NCBI RefSeq assembly: GCF_947179165.1
Contig: NC_077238.1
Coordinates: 44,095,793 to 44,159,792 of the forward strand
Length of the DNA: 64,000 nt
Reading direction: 5' to 3'
Origin: Solanum dulcamara
Taxonomy: Eukaryota; Streptophyta; Magnoliopsida; Solanales; Solanaceae
The notes under the pieces are model-generated. The model worked only from the letters and a program-made list of their open reading frames with translations. It was not told the origin of the DNA and searched no databases. The stretch's first letter is position 1, and every line of letters starts with the position of its first letter. The translations under genes were made by a program, and so were the position numbers. Shown piece by piece: positions 13,247 through 23,856 of this stretch.

Positions 13247-14860
13247 ACACCTTTCCCTATTCCTTCTTTGTAGAAATGTTATTGCTGTAATTTATTGTTG
13301 TTGATATTTCTCCTTTATTATGTTATTGCTTTATATTTGCATTAGGATCATCCTCATCTGTTGATCTGCCACCTGATTGAAAAAATTGCATTATGTCCAT
13401 ATGAAGCTTCTCTATCAAATATTGTTCCTCTTTCTCTTCCTCTTCTTTCTCTACTCTGTATCCGCATTTTCCATTAATGTGGAAAACTTTTTGTACCCAA
13501 CTTCTAGTGTTGTTGGCTTGTAGTTTATCTTAACTGGACTTAACCTCGTTTTGCTGATGAGATTACTTTAGTTCCTCTCTAACTTGCATTTCTATATTAA
13601 TTAATGATTTAAACTTATTAAAAGTGACCAAGCCTTCTTTTGTTGTCTGATATCTCTCTTTGTTGACACCTTCTTTTTCTTTTGTTGGAATGTTTTTCCC
13701 TTTGCTAACATATTTTATTTCCTTCATAGGACTTCTGTCTTACACAATCTCCCAAGCATCTGGAGCTCTAATAATTTTTCCACTCATTAAGGTTCTTGGA
13801 GGGAAAGAATTTGAAGCAAAGGTTTGATAAGATCCATCTTCCATCCGATCATTGTTCCCTTTTCTACTGTATCATTATAGTATCAACTCAAATGAGGATT
13901 TAATTTTGTACATCCCTCCTCATTATTCCCTTATAATCAACATTCCTTACAATATTTTGGTTAAGCATTATATTGAATCCTTATATTATTTGTATGTCTT
14001 GCTCTAGTTGATTCATCTACTACGACCATACCTACAAATTTAGGTAAATCAGCAGAAAGGTCAATTTGTACTTTCACCTTTGCCTAGTTGGGCCTGGTCT
14101 TGTGAATTGTAGCCATGTCCAGGTGGAGGGGCTTCCCAATTGCAGATTCCAAAGTAAAAAAATCTCCCTTGATGAAGTCTGTAGGGAGCAGGTTAGGAAA
14201 CAAAATCCAAGTCACGGCTTGAGTGGTCTCTGCATCAACTCTAAAGCTTGGATTATATATGAGAGGTCTCATTAGAAAAACTACTCGATGTTTATTCTTC
14301 ACTTAGTGTACGTTTTTCAAAAGAATATTGATAAAAAATTAAACCAGTGCAAACCTTATCAAGATATGCATATACCTCAAAAATCTCATTTTACAGTCTC
14401 CAACTATACCATACTGGGATGGTTAATTCTTGCTTAAATCATCTAAATCAGGCAACCTTTGAACAAACTTACCAACAATCGCATATTGTAGGCATTCGAG
14501 CTTATTCATTCTTGTAACTTCTGCTTTTATCCATTCAATAGTAGGCACACCACCATCATAGCTAATTGATTTAATTGGGATTAGTTAAATATATTTGGGT
14601 ATAACAAAAGATGATTCCAATACCTTTTCACTAAAAACCTTACCATAATCTAATTTTTTGGTTTTAGGTTCATTAGCATTGGTAGGTAAAGAAGAACAGT
14701 TAGATTAGGAAATTTGAGACGAAGATGAGAGCCCAACCAACGTTGGTGGCCAGCTAGTAGATTGCATCGATGACATGGTTATTTTGCATTTATCTTAGGT
14801 TTCCCATAATCACTGCAACTCGAAAAGGGTCATATTTGTCTTTGTACTCTCAGAAAAAAA
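13247..14860 (-). pseudogene. LINE ORF1 (DUF4283-type nucleic-acid-binding protein), degenerate
   Basis: The minus-strand start is a plausible ATG at 14776 (MSSMQS...). It is followed by a Ser-rich stretch, DYGKVFSEKVLE, SYDGGVPTIEWIKAEVTRMNK and LQYAIVGKF. At 14084-14302 is the region TWILFPNLLPTDFIKGDFF...LESAIGKPLHLDMATIHKTRPN, which matches the DUF4283 domain found at the N-terminus of plant L1 ORF1 proteins. These bind the LINE RNA. Stops occur between the blocks. The downstream part is cut at 13,247 by gypsy copy 1 and resumes at 4604. The 5' leader ends near 14,860 in Athila-like sequence. Confidence 0.82.
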
Positions 14861-14864
14861 TTGT

Positions 14865-15211
14865 TTGGTCTACTTCAATTTCTTTTTCTAATATTTTATG
14901 CCCCAACACTATGCCTTCATTGATCATAAGATGACATTTTCCCAATCTAATATAAGATTGGTCTTGGACATCCAATTCCCAATTTTTTGAATATTGTAAG
15001 AGGAATAAGATTTATACTTTCATCAAGTTCACATAAAGCTTTTGCAAATTGTATGCCCCCACTAATTCATGGAATAGTGAAAGCTTCTATATATTTCTTT
15101 TATTGGTTTAGAGAGCTTGATATAATTGCACTATGGTGATGCGTATCATCAGCTTTGTCTGAACTTACTGCTTTTTTCTTGGTGATCAAGTCTTTCATGA
15201 ACTTAACATAG
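14865..15211 (-). pseudogene. Athila-like gypsy fragment: protease joined to an RT scrap
   Basis: Minus-strand reading: KFMKDLITKKK at 15,170-15,205, then a block ending FAKALCELDESINLIP (15,010-15,065). This corresponds to the AKALCDLGASINLMP protease segment of Athila-like elements, with the active-site D-L-G lost. About 40 codons on it switches frame to CHLMINEGIVLGHKI (14,885-14,935), an RT segment normally several hundred codons downstream. An internal deletion therefore removed most of RT. The LINE lies in the left side. On the right the frame is cut by LTR D after CATAG and resumes at 45,125 (...EALEQMSGY). Confidence 0.8.
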
Positions 15212-16297
15212 TGTCACAATCCAATCTACGCCTTAGGTGTGACACGGCAATTAGAATCTCGAAGGACTCTAACCAAGACTCTTAGCATATAATATATGAC
15301 CATACATAAGGTAAATAAAGCAATAATATTAAACCATATAAGTAGAAATACAATCATAACATGAATAACTCGATAAGAGTGAAAGTAACTCAAAAAAATC
15401 AAGACAACATAGACTCCATGAACATCTAACATGCCTCTATTAGTATAGATGGGGGCATAAGACAATTCCTAACTCACCCAAATATAAAAGGAAAAATTCA
15501 TAAGGACAATGAAAAGATAAATGTCTCATCCTCGAATCATGAGGACTCACCAACAATAGGAAAAAATGCTCAACCTGTAGCGATGAGTAGGAGGTGCGCG
15601 ATGATCATCGGATCGTATATTATGATACAATATAGGCAAAAAGTATGTTCTAGTATATGAAATGCACTAAGTATGTGAGAAGCATGCATGAACAATAATA
15701 ATAAAAGCACATAAATAATATGAACATGGGATACACGATAGATATCTTAAAACATGAGTAAAACTTGAACATATTTGAATATTATATCATAATCATGTAA
15801 TCAATGCATCATAGATGTTATGAGAACTTATACCATTTCATATACCTTTGTGTGGGATAGGACCTTAACCGATATATAAGACTATGTGAACTATAACATT
15901 GAATATGATGCAGCTCCTACATCGAGAAGAGAGAGGCTACTTGCCAAGGTTGACTCTATGAGAACATCTTAAACTTGAGCTATTTGTGGACCCACTAGCT
16001 AGGCCATAAAGACAAACCTACATGGGCAACATAGTTAGGGGATAGAGGTTGTTACTAGAGTTCCCTTGGGTCACTACTTGAGCTTTCGGACCGAACCCCA
16101 CTTCAAAGTCCTCTCGGTGCTTAGTCAATATCCCAATGGAATCATATATCATAGTCATTAACATCATTAGGAACATAATAAATATCAATTCTTCTCATAA
16201 AATAATCATAAGAGTATCTCATTAAGAGAATTGATTCATACAAGAATGAGAAAAATCTTTCAATCCTTATGAATCCGTGAGTCGGTGAGATAACCTT
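15212..16297 (-). repeat. Solo LTR D, segment 1 of 3
   Basis: Starts TGTCACAATCC after the target duplication CATAG (15207-15211) and shares the usual blocks of 2.2-kb Tekay-type LTRs ('aactcacc' near 15,548, 'ctatgtgaactataacat', 'accgaaccccacttcaaag'). It is interrupted at 16298 by the 5S-bearing array. The other segments are 28479-29144 and 44668-45124, where the second CATAG stands. Sum of segments is about 2.2 kb. Confidence 0.85.
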
Positions 16298-18744
16298 TGT
16301 CATGACCCAACTCCATAGGTTGTAACTGGTGCCCGAGTTGGGAACCCATACGTACCCTTAGCCCTACTTAGTGTGTTAGTAGAATAAACAAAAGTAGAAA
16401 TCAAAAAAGGGGTCACTAGAGGGCGCACGAAAACAAATATAGCAAACGGAGGCCGTTAAGGCTATCGCTGAACACAAGCCCAAAACACATATACAGAACC
16501 CACCATACAAGTCTACAGACCTCTACAAAATGATAACATAATTATATGGCGTGACAGGGCCTCTGCCGTACCCTAAATAAATAAATGTCGACATCAAATG
16601 GCCAGCACTAAGAGCTAGGCTCCAGAATAGTGGAGCCCTTCCAACATAGCTGAGTGAAAATCCTAAGCTGGAGGATCTCCGAAATGAACATCTGTACCTG
16701 CAGGCATAAAACGTAGCCCCTCCCCCCGAAGAAAGTGGGTCAGTACAGAAAATGTACTGAATATGTAAAGCATGGACTGTAATAAGTAAAGCCATTATCA
16801 AAACAGAAGGTGCACAAATGAGCAAACTACCCAGAATACCAAAATGCTTTTCATAACCATAGATATTGTATTCAGAAAACATATGCCATATCTGGCTCCA
16901 TTATGGGACTCAGTGAACAAATCGTGGTCGCCGCCTCATCACCAGCGCCACAAGATATCATAACTCCAGAGTAGGGAATATTTTCATAATAGATCATATC
17001 ATATTAGATGGTCATATCATATCATATGTGTACATGACACATTATAACTCCATAAATCCCATGTACAGGTCGTACCTACCCCCTCACGTTGGGGCACGAC
17101 GAATAATGCAGAGAAGTGTGCACGTTAACAAAACCTGACCCGAGCTCGGTGAAGGAAGAATTAAGGCATTCACAAGTGGAGTAGTGAGAAACTATATGCA
17201 ATTTAAATCATATTTCAGACTCTACGGAATAATCAAAATGAGCTTTTTTTTCAAAATCGAAACAAGAGTCATATCAAGTACCTTTTGAAAGTCACTATGG
17301 ACTATATCAAAATAGAACTTCTAGGAATCATATACACGAATTAGGGCATAACAAAATATCTTTTGAAAGTCGAGAAATTGGCCATCCCAGTGGCTTTAAG
17401 AATAGGAATTTTTTTGGAATCATATGAAAGTCATATACTTGTTTAGTAAAAACCATGCCAAAAAGGAAGATTAGCTTTATATATTTGTGTCCAAAAGATG
17501 CCAATAGATAGAATAAGATTAATACACTTATGCCGAAGACATGCTAAAAGAAAGTATAAGCCTTACATACTTATGCCAAAAATATGCCAAAAGAAGGAAA
17601 CGTTAGCTTTACATACCCCTTACGGATTACTCTTAACACATTTGCCTCGTCGTCTCTTGAACCTATTTAAAATGAAAGCAATACGAGCATAAAAAACCCT
17701 CGACTTTTTATCATCTTAAGTTACATACGAGTATTCATAGAACTCATCTCCTCACTCGACTTCTCGACTAGTTCCTTAGTTAGTTAAGGAGTTAACGAAA
17801 ATCGGGCAGCACCTCCCCTATAACATGCCCTATCCGAATATCCAATTAGATCCCTAACCACTACATCCAACCAAAAACAAAAACCTACAGCTCATATACA
17901 AATAAAACATGGCACCATTACACAACATAAGCTCCAAACAACTTGCTGAAAATTACGATACCAAAATAGGGTTTCCATTCTTTATTTTGCAAAACCTTTA
18001 ATTATACAAAACAAAGGGTCGTGTGGCTGAAACCAAAAGCTATCACACCTCTTTTAAAACACCTTTAGTCCCTGAAAAACACCACCACATACCTTCAGCA
18101 GTACACCAAAAGCACAATACCGTGCTTCGACTACAATTTAACAATAGCGACTACAATTTATCTTGCTTCGAACGTAAATATTTATACGACATTTTTACAC
18201 TTCCAACAGCATAAAAGGTTTTTAATACACCCTATAAAAACACCATAAACTTCAAATTGGAAAAAAATTACTTACCTTACCCTAAATTGGCCCAAACTCG
18301 CATAATCGCGCCTCGAAAACTCTTCAAACTTATTGAAATCACGCGGACTGCTTGTTATCTGTTTGGTGCTTCTACAAGCCATGATTTTACATTATTAACA
18401 CCTTTATATCATTTTCAAACTTACCAAAACGTGGGAGAAGAGAACCAAGCCATACCTTAACAAACAGCTTCCCAAACTTGCTGAAAATTAACTTCGGAAA
18501 CTCCTTAACATACTGAAAGTTGCGGACTGTTTGTGTCCCATCTTTTCTTCCCCAAACAGTAATTTTATGCTATTAAACCCCTTCATGTAGCCTTGGGACA
18601 CCGTAAATAATTAATTCACAAAACAAAATCGGAGGGCTTACCTTAAATTGGGGCAACCCGGTGCTGCCTCTCTCTTGGTCTTACATTTTTTCTCTCCATT
18701 TTTGGCTAAGTCCAAAGTTGAAAATGACTCCTTAGTCATCCATA

Positions 18745-18942
18745 CATATATATATATGCATCCTTAGAAGGTTCCACGTGGCATCCCCTAGGGGTGACAC
18801 GTGGCAGCCCCCTAGGGTGCCACCTCATTCATACCTCCAATCATTAGCTGCCACGTGGCAGCATGGCATCCCCCTAGGGGTGAAACATAGCATCCTCCTA
18901 GGGGCCAACTCAATCATGCCTCCAATCATTGGCTACCACGTG
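18745..18942 (-). promoter_or_regulatory. Candidate U3 promoter of LTR 1: four G-boxes and a TATA tract
   Basis: Four CACGTG cores lie at 18775-18780, 18798-18803, 18852-18857 and 18937-18942, three of them within CCACGTGGCA. They are interleaved with CCCCTAGGGG palindromes. In the sense (minus) direction they are followed within about 20 bases by an alternating TA tract (18745-18758) that can serve as TATA box. CACGTG is the classic bZIP/bHLH G-box/ABRE core in plants; stress or light response is inference. Confidence 0.55.
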
Positions 18943-18972
18943 GCAATGTGGGGTCTACCCAACCTGCTGCAT

Positions 18973-19055
18973 CACCTACTTGACCCTAAGTAGGTGCATC
19001 ACTTGCTTGTCCAAGTAGGTGCATCACCTACTTTCTTCGAATAGGCGCATCGTTT
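18973..19055. repeat. Short inverted/tandem repeat: CACCTACTTG and its complement AAGTAGGTG
   Basis: Alternating direct and inverted copies of GCATCACCTACTTG and AAGTAGGTGCATCAC occur with 4-6 base spacers, upstream (in element sense) of the G-box cluster. The same cluster recurs at 23410-23475 in LTR 2 and 28025-28105 in LTR 3. It could form cruciform/hairpin structures or be a multimerised factor-binding site. Confidence 0.7.
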
Positions 19056-19414
19056 CCTTATTTCTCTTTCGTGAGCTCCTAATATCGTCTTACTTCAAGA
19101 GCCTATGTATTCCTTGCTACTTAAGCTTGACCTATAATCAAGTAGCTTAGTATGTAAAATGTCCCAAGTAATAGCTTTCACAAGTAAGTCGAGTCCTACG
19201 ACTCACTACTTAACCTCCAACTTCTTCCGGATTCTTATAATACTATTTCCAATCTTCTCTCTTATAGAGTATCTCCTTCTCCTTTCCTTAGGATTATTTA
19301 ATAGCGTTCTAGATTACCCGACTCACATGACGACTTCTAAGAAACTTAAGAGCCTTCCCAGAAACTTAAGAAGCTTAAGAAGCATTCCAAGGTACCAAAG
19401 TACGGGGTGTAACA

Positions 19415-19446
19415 TCCTTCCCCCTTTAGAACATTCATCCTCGAAT
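19415..19446 (-). promoter_or_regulatory. Polypurine tract with CATTCG hairpin (domain 1)
   Basis: Minus-sense sequence is CATTCGAGGATGAATG (one arm mutated), TTCT, then AAAGGGGGAAGGA directly before the LTR start TGTTACACC. The purine run is a textbook PPT. The small inverted repeat matches the PPT-side repeat of the Tekay elements at 51250 and 6850. Confidence 0.8.
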
Positions 19447-19620
19447 GTGAACCAAAACCTTCCTCCGGATCTTATACCGACTATATGGAGAGTTCCTCTA
19501 TCCCATTGCCATAACATATACTTTCATAGAGAAACCAATATTAAAGTTCCAAAGGTTAGGATTACTTGTAGACGTAGGAAATAGATACGGTTAGTTGTGT
19601 TTCATTTCCTCTTTCACTTT

Positions 19621-19718
19621 CTAGGGGGTCACCCATCCTAGTACTACTCTCGCCCAAGCACACTTAACTTCGGAGTTCTGATGGGATCCGGTGCGTTAGT
19701 GCTGGTATGATCGCATCC
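19621..19718 (-). ncRNA. 5S rRNA-derived sequence (3'-truncated), copy 1
   Basis: The minus strand from 19718 starts GGATGCGATCATACCAGCAC and matches plant 5S rRNA from position 1 to about 95 with few changes. It covers the internal Pol III promoter: box A region (AAGTTAAGTGTGCTTGG, with C to T in the usual GCGTGC), the intermediate element, and box C (GGATGGGTGACC). After GTGACC the match fades (CCCTAGAAAGTG instead of TCCTGGGAAGTC), so the 3' strand of the closing stem is missing and a normal 5S rRNA cannot form. It is in sense with the element. The first downstream run of four T's is at 19457-19454. It is a retrotransposon passenger, not an rDNA unit. Confidence 0.92.
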
Positions 19719-20780
19719 ATCCCTTATGGGATCTCTTTTGAAGTTTAAGCATTCCCATTTACATATGATAGCATCAGTTGATTTTCTTTTACGCTTGAAC
19801 TTCTCTTGTCCATTTCCCCTCTTTAGGGTGTATTCATGTCATTGTCTAAGTCCTTTCCAACCTATTTAGTATATTGCGCTATTTCCATATCTTCCTTTAC
19901 ATCACCTATATTTTAGGTTACCCTTGTACGAAACCTTAATACAATTATGAGGTGCTTAGAATCCTCAATATACAGTACCAACTCCAGTCTTGAACACTGG
20001 TACTCGAGTAATATCCTTATTGTAGTAGTGCATTTAAAGCCACATTCCATTCGTCCCAATAAGTAATTAGCTCATCACCATTTATCCTAATATATCAACT
20101 CAGTCGGTGCCTTAATATGTCATTCTATCCAGATTTAGGTGTCATCTCTAAATCATCTTCATAGGATCATAAGTTTTTTCCAACTTCGTTTTACCATACA
20201 AATATCGACCTTTCAAGATATATTACAATACTATATCTCATTCTCTTTTTATTTCTAGGAAAATTTGGGCAGAGTTTCCTTTGTATTTCTCCCTATCTCA
20301 ACATGCAGGAAATACCAACAATGCCTCATTGGGAAAAGATATATTTATTCATATCACAGCTATATAATGCTTTCAATATCAATAACCGTATGAAAATAAT
20401 GGACTTACCTCCTGTGTCCAACTCAAACTGCATTTGTTACACTTTCCTGTCTACTTTCCTTTCACCTTTCTACCTTACATGTCAATCGTATTTCCATACC
20501 TCACCTGACATATCTCCTTCGTGCCTTTGCTTACCTGCATGCCTTGTAACCTCCAATATCGTCAGTTACTTTCTTCTATCGATGTTGTCCTTCTACTGAA
20601 ACCACAAGTTAGTATGAGGACTTTCATTCCCTATGATTCGGCTCTATCGCACGATCTTAGATATGAAAGAAAGGTAGCATCTTAAATGTCTTGAAGCCTC
20701 CTATTTATAGATGTGGTGCACAACACACCGATAAACAAGACTCTACTAAACACGGTCTATAGACACTCCAAGGACGAACT

Positions 20781-20796
20781 ACTCTAATACCACTTC
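20781..20796 (-). other. Primer-binding site, domain 1
   Basis: Minus-sense TGGTATTAGAGT, four bases after the LTR end (TGACA-GAAG). It matches the TGGTATCAGAGC site complementary to initiator Met tRNA at 10 of 12 positions. Confidence 0.8.
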
Positions 20797-23700
20797 TGTC
20801 ATGACCCAACTCTGTAGGCCGTGACTGGTGCCCGAGTTGGGAATCCATACATACCCTTAGCCCCACTTGGCGTGTTAGCAGAATAAACAAAAATAGAAAT
20901 TGAAAAAGGGGTCACTAGAGGGTGCACAAAAATAGATATAGCACACGGAGGCCGTTAAGGCCGTCGCTGAGCACAAGCCCAAAACACATATACAAAACCC
21001 ACCACACAATTATACAGACCTCTACAAAATGATAGCATAATTATATGGCGGGACAGGCCCCCACCGTACCCCTAAATAAACAAATATCGACATCAAATAG
21101 CCAGCACCAAGAGATAGGCTCTAGAACAGTGGAGCCCTTCCAAAATAGCTGATCCTAAGCTGGAGGATCTCTGAATTGAACATCTATACCTGCGGGCATG
21201 AAACGCAGCCCCCCCTCCCCCTCGAAGAAAGGGGGTCATTATAGAAAATGTACGGAATATATAAAGCATGAACTGTAATAAGTAAAGTCATTACCAGAAC
21301 AGAAGGTGCACAAATGAGCAAACTACCCAGAATACCAAAATGCTTTTCATAACCACAGATATTGTATTCAGAAAACATATGCCATATCCGACCCCATTAT
21401 GGGACTCAGTGAACAAATTATGGTCGCCGTCCCGTCATTGGCACCATAGCACATTATAACTGCAGAGTAGGGAATATCTCCGTAATAGATCATATCATAT
21501 CATATGGTCATATAAAATCATATCATATCATATATGTACATGTCACATCATAACTCCATAAATCCCATGTACAGGTCGTACCTACCCCCTCATGTTGGGG
21601 CACGATGAACAATGCAGAGAAGTGAGCACGATAACAAAACCTGACCTGAGCTCGATAAAGGAGGCATTGAGGCATGCACGAGTGGATTAGTGAGAAACTA
21701 TATGCAATTTAAATCATATTTGAGACTCGACGGAATAATCAAAATGAGATTTCATTCAAAATCGAGAAAAGAGTCATATCAAGTACCTTTTGAAAGTCAC
21801 TATGGACTATATCAAAATAGAACTTCTGGGAATCATATACATGTATCAGGGCATAACAAAATATCTTTTGAAAGTTGAGAAATTGGCCATCCTAGTGGCT
21901 TTAAGAATAGGAACTTCTTTGGAATCATATGAAAGTCAGATACTTGTTTCGTAAAAACCATGCCAAAAAGGAAGATTAGCTTTACAATTTTATGCCCAAA
22001 ACATGCCAAGAGATAGAATAACCTTAATACACTTATGCCGAATACATGCCAAAAGAAAGTCTAAGCCTTACATACTTATGCCAAAAATATGCCAAAAGAA
22101 GGAAACGTTAGCTTTACATACCCCTTACGGATTACTCTTAACACGTTCGACTCATCATCTCTTGAATCTATTTAAAATGAAAGCAATACAAGCATCAAAA
22201 ACCCTCGAATTTCCATCGTCTTAACTTACATATGAGTATTCATAGAACTCATCTCCTCGCTTGCCTTCTTGACTAGTTCCTTAGTTAGTTAAGGAGTTAA
22301 CGGAAATTGGGCAGCACCTCCCCTATAACATTCCGTATCTAATTTTCTAATTAGATCCCTAACCTCTACAGACAACCAACAAAAAAAACCTTGCAGCTCA
22401 TATACAAATAAAACATGGCACCATTAGTTAACATAAGCTCTAAACAACTTTCTGAAAATTACGATACCAAAATAGGGTTTCCATTCTTTATTTCGCAAAA
22501 CCTTTAATTATACGAAACGAGGGGTCTTGTGGCTGCAACCAGAAGATACCACACCTCTTTTAGAAAACCTTTAGTCCTTGAAACACACCACCACACACCT
22601 ACAGCAGCACAGCACAAGCACAACACTTTGCTTCGACTATAATTTAACGATAGCGACTCCAATTTAGCTTGCTTTAAACATAAACATTTCTAATACATTT
22701 TTACACTTATAGAGGCATAAAAGGTGTTTAATACACCCTATAACAATACCATAAACTTCAAATTGGAAGAAAAGACTTTACCTTACCCGAAATTGACCCA
22801 AACTCGCCAAATCGCGCCGCGGAAACTCTTCAAACTTGCTGAAATCGCGTGGACTGCTTCTTATCCATTTGGTTCTTCTCCAAGACATGATTTTACATTA
22901 TTAACACCTTAATATCATTTCCAAACCCTTACCAAAATGTGGGAGAAGATAACCAATCCATACCTTAACAAACGGCTTCCCAAACTTGCTGAAAATTAAC
23001 TTCGGAAACTCCTTAACATGCTGAAAGTTGCGGACTGTTCGTGTCCCTTCTTTGCTTCCCCAAAAATTAATTTTACGCTATTAAACCCCTTCATGTATCC
23101 ATGGGATACCGTAAATAATTAATTCAGAATAAAATCGAAGGGCTTACCTTAAATTGGAGCAACCCGTGGCTGCCTCTGTCTTGGTCTCACATTTTTGCTC
23201 TCCATTTTTGGCCAAGTCCAAAGCTGAAAATGACTCCGTATTCATCCATACATATATATATACATCCTTAGGAGGTTCCACATGGCATCCCCCTAGGGGT
23301 GACACGTGGCAGCCTCCTAAGGTGACATGTGGCAGCCCCCTAGGGTGCCACCTCATTCATACCTCCAATCATTAGCTGCCACATGGCAGCATGGGTCCAC
23401 CCAACCTGCTGCATCACCTACTTGATCCTAATTAGGTGCATCACCTACTTGTCCAAGTAGGTGCATCACCTACTTTCTTCGAGTTGGCTCGTCGTTTCCT
23501 TATTTCTCTTTCGTGAGCTCGTAATCTCGTCTTACTTCAAGAGCCTATGTATTCCTTGCTACTTAAGCTTGACCTGTAATCAAGTATCTTAGTATGTAAA
23601 ATGTCCCAAGTAATAGCTTTCACAAGTAAGTCGAGTCCTATGACTCACTACTTAACCTCCATCTTCTTCCGGATTCTTATAACACTATTTCCAATCTTCT

Positions 23701-23856
23701 CTCTTATGGAGTATCTCCTTCTCCTTTCCTTAGGATTATTTAATAGCGTTATAGATTACCCGACTCACATGATGACTTCTAAGAAACTTAAGAGCCTTCC
23801 TTGAAACTTAAGAAGCTTAAGAAGCATTCCAAGGTACAAAAGTACGAGGTGTAACA
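20797..23856 (-). repeat. LTR 2 of the 5S-bearing array
   Basis: 3060 bp, TGTCATGACCC...GGTGTAACA. U3 promoter region at 23252-23390: TA tract 23252-23262 and only one intact CACGTG (23303-23308). The other G-box positions read CACATG or CATGTG, that is CG to CA/TG decay. The AAGTAGGTG inverted cluster is at 23410-23475. Confidence 0.88.

Larger units (their letters stand above)
16298..19414 (-). repeat. LTR 1 of the 5S-bearing array
   Basis: 3117 bp, starts TGTCATGACCC and ends GGTGTAACA. It aligns with the other two LTRs over its length. Scattered short open frames (for example 16523-16882 minus) are not kept open in the other copies, so I read it as non-coding. U3 is at the right end, with the G-box/TATA promoter at 18745-18942. 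Confidence 0.88.
19415..20796 (-). mobile_element. Internal domain 1 of the 5S-bearing element
   Basis: 1382 bp between LTRs 1 and 2. Minus-sense order: primer-binding site, about 1.06 kb without recognisable coding, 5S-like block (19718 to 19621), about 190 bp, PPT, LTR. A 98-codon open frame on the plus strand (20303-20599) is Leu/Ser/Cys-rich, is only partly open in domain 2, and resembles no gag or pol. The domain appears non-coding. Confidence 0.85.

Noticed and set aside
16523..16882. 119-codon minus-strand frame (MFSEYNIYGYEKHFGIL...) repeated at 21184-21378 and 25611-25838
   Set aside because: It recurs because the LTRs are homologous; two of three copies are cut short, and it has no recognisable domain. 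Treated as non-coding LTR.
19159..19584. 141-codon plus-strand frame crossing the LTR 1 end, with relatives at 23601-23804 and 28164-28529
   Set aside because: It spans the LTR/PPT boundary antisense to the element and is broken in other copies.
19621..19718. A functional 5S rRNA gene
   Set aside because: The last ~25 bases of 5S are missing, so the closing stem cannot form, and it sits in a retrotransposon internal domain.
23154..23375. 73-codon frame with repeated His/Pro/Gly motifs over the G-box cluster
   Set aside because: Translation of the CCACGTGGCA/CCCCTAGGGG palindromes; open on both strands as an effect of the repeats.
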